Below, one piece after another: positions 62,347 to 64,000 of a stretch of DNA of 64,000 nucleotides. Under the pieces are notes generated by a model. That model did no database searches and was not told where the DNA came from. It was given only the letters and a program-made list of their open reading frames with translations. Position numbers and translations under genes: made by a program. How positions within the stretch are numbered: position 1 is the stretch's first letter; each line of letters begins with the position of its first letter. Source of the stretch: Arcanobacterium phocae (lineage in GTDB: Bacteria > Actinomycetota > Actinomycetes > Actinomycetales > Actinomycetaceae); assembly GCF_018913465.1 (NCBI RefSeq), contig NZ_JABAPM010000001.1, positions 186,001-250,000 of the forward strand, given 5' to 3'.

Positions 62347-63179
62347 TCAAGCATCACTCGATGGTGAACGCGAGCGCGAGCACATCTTCATTATGCGTTG
62401 GAGAGTGGATGCCCAGCTATTTGGCGAACCCATCGGTTGCTTATCTGACATCATCGCGTAGTGCTGGCCTTGTCCCATCAGCTCAAAGATCTGTTTGGAA
62501 GTGCTTCGCATCTGGTCTGGGTTTTGGGCGTCGGTGACGAAGTGGATGTCGTCGCTAATGCCTGTCAAGCTTTGGCTGACATAAGCGACGATTGCTGATG
62601 CTTGGTAGTACGAGGAAAAGTCCTCGGAGCTGTCCTCATTCGTACGTACAAACTTGTCTCGGTTGTCTTTCAGGATGCGGGTGCGTAGATCTACTCCGTC
62701 ATACCCAGAGAGTTGAAGAAAGTAGTGCTCGAGGATTCTACGCATGACGTTCATCAGCGATACTGAGCTGGTTGCTTCGCGGCATTCGGGCCACATGGCA
62801 GCGTAACTGTTAACTACGGGGCTGTAGTTCTCCGTCTGGCTTGGAATCTCTGCCTTGGGCCTCGTACAGAGGGTGGCTCGCGATTGATTGTCCTGTTTCT
62901 AGATGAGGTAGTGCGAAGCTGTCGAGTAACTTTTGAGACGGTTGTAGCTTGTTTCTCGGGAAAGCAGGCATTTGTGGGGTAAGGACGAAAAGTTGCTTGA
63001 TGTAGTCGCCGCACTCGTCGCCTTAGAGGTAGTCGAAATTGTTAGCGCAGATGGCGGCCAGGTCGCGTACAAGCGCTGTGACCAAAAAGAGGGCATTGGA
63101 ATCCATACTCGACACGGGGGTCGTCAATGACGACGATCCGATATTTCCCCGATTTTGAGATGTTTTTACAGGATGGCTT
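62347..63179 (-). pseudogene. AAA_13-family ATPase (RloC/anticodon-nuclease-like class), C-terminal part, multiply broken
   Basis: Read on the minus strand: KYRIVVIDD (Walker B) breaks at an extra G/C in the G-run 63116-63120; the next frame reads VSSMDSNALFLVTALVRDLA, then a TAA at 63023-63025, then YIKQLFVLT; an extra base in the G-run 62976-62979 shifts to RETSYNRLKSYSTASHYLI, then a TAG at 62899-62901; the same frame continues to VMRRILEHYFLQLSGYDG and DDIHFVTDAQNPDQMRST. The order VIDDP-SSMDSN, LTHN-like, MRRILEHYF is the C-terminal pattern of AAA_13 ATPases found in defence islands. Two frameshifts and two stops make it a pseudogene; the N-terminal ATPase half is not recognisable upstream. 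Confidence 0.82.
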
Positions 63180-64000
63180 TTACCCGCTTATAAAGGGAAA
63201 CGTCGAAGTGACCAATCCTTTATAAGCACGAGTTGCTCGATATTTCAGCCGCAGTTGCCAAGAGAGCTCATTTATGAACGTTGCAGTTCATCGATCGCTG
63301 ACACTCACTCGCGTACCTGCACTTCACTCACAAGAGCAGCAAACCTCCGTCTTCGCGAGTGTCCGAATCGATATTAGATTTCGTGACGCCGAGGTCTAAG
63401 CTGCTCTGACTACCATGGCAGAGAGTGTGGTCCATCTTCAGTAAGCATGATGCATCAGTACGTGGATTGGTTCTTGCGTGCGTAGGAGGTGCTATCGGGG
63501 TATGGCTGTGGAAGTGTTTGTTCCTTTTCTATTGAGATGATGTAGGTGGTTGAAAAGACATAGAACTTCGAGACATGCTGCTCATCGTTATGCATACACT
63601 TCTAGCCTTTACGCTCCTACCAATCCATAAGATCAAAAGCAATTCATTCCGTCTGATGATATGGCGTTAAGGGAGCAATAGTTCCATTAATATAAAACCT
63701 ATGGCTGTTACACTGCATTTGTGAATCGGAAAATGCTAGTGGGGGCTCAAAGAAGGGTTTGATAGACTGACAGTGCAAGCAAGAATCCACGCTTTTCTGG
63801 TGGGCGCGAAGGCTGGATTTTCTAGTTGTTGGACCATAAACGCCACATTGTTATCTCATTCAGCGGGTGTCCATAGGGATCACATACTTCTTTCTTGCGA
63901 TGTGTTTTTCGTCATAGCAGCGATTCTCGTTGAACTTGGTTCACGACATTCGTTAGCAAACTTGCGTTCTCCTGTGCATGTCTCTGATGAAGAGAACGCG
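63180..64000. other. 820 bases without a recognisable gene
   Basis: No frame of useful length on either strand resembles a known family. The part to about 63290 is where the middle of the broken AAA_13 gene should lie, but stops occur in all frames. Further right are short AT-rich stretches and no clear inverted repeats; an insertion-sequence remnant is possible but not supported. Confidence 0.4.

Noticed and set aside
52716-64000. Intact insertion sequence or prophage
   Set aside because: No transposase DDE motifs, terminal inverted repeats or phage structural genes could be found; only a recombinase fragment is present.
1-64000. CRISPR arrays, rRNA and tRNA genes
   Set aside because: No regularly spaced repeats and no tRNA cloverleaf with CCA apart from the tmRNA acceptor arm were seen.

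Overview
The window looks like a chromosomal segment of a moderate-GC actinobacterium of the Actinomycetaceae, most like Arcanobacterium or Trueperella. The evidence is the set of actinobacterial families (DUF3117, DUF3107, an AdnAB-type helicase-nuclease pair, a Tad pilus locus of the mycobacterial Rv3659c-Rv3654c type, an MgtE-N/CBS/PRC protein beside Mrp) and a tmRNA tag ending ALAA. The species is inferred from gene content only.

Bases 1-9030 hold nucleoside uptake and catabolism: the end of an ABC ATPase, two permeases, cytidine deaminase, thymidine phosphorylase and deoxyribose-phosphate aldolase, then facing them a phosphohexomutase/phosphopentomutase and a purine nucleoside phosphorylase. 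A LOG-family protein and a DUF3117 protein follow. Bases 9040-25430 are a self-contained molybdenum respiration block: tetR-tatB-DUF6457-mobA; dmsABC for a Tat-exported DMSO-reductase-family enzyme; a TorD-like chaperone; an unusual four-cysteine-cluster Fe-S protein; moaA, moaD, a mogA-moaE fusion, moeB, moeA, moaC; a modB-modC fusion with modA; and tatA-tatC. Together these genes import molybdate, build the guanylylated cofactor, assemble the reductase and export it.

Bases 25430-34140 return to housekeeping genes: O-methyltransferase, Mrp, DUF1003, MgtE-N/CBS, aminopeptidase P, PHP phosphatase, MarC, a DEAD-box helicase and DUF3107. Bases 34300-42000 carry the AdnA/AdnB-like pair and a phosphotransferase with an altered metal-binding motif. 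A pair of inverted perfect DnaA boxes lies just before the Tad pilus operon (42169-46518). Then come prfB, ftsE, ftsX, an M23 murein hydrolase, smpB, a HAD phosphatase and the tmRNA gene ssrA.

Everything after ssrA (52716-64000) is accessory and partly decayed: a VOC protein, a frameshifted MFS transporter, the C-terminal half of a large serine recombinase with a nonsense codon, orphan small genes, and a diverged copy of the sequence just downstream of ssrA at about 57048-57147. These suggest an old integration at the ssrA 3' end. Beyond it lie two intact divergent genes, a type IIG-like restriction-modification protein and a gamma-class adenine methyltransferase, followed by the wreck of an AAA_13-family ATPase, the typical debris of a defence island. 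I saw no CRISPR array, rRNA, tRNA or intact insertion sequence.
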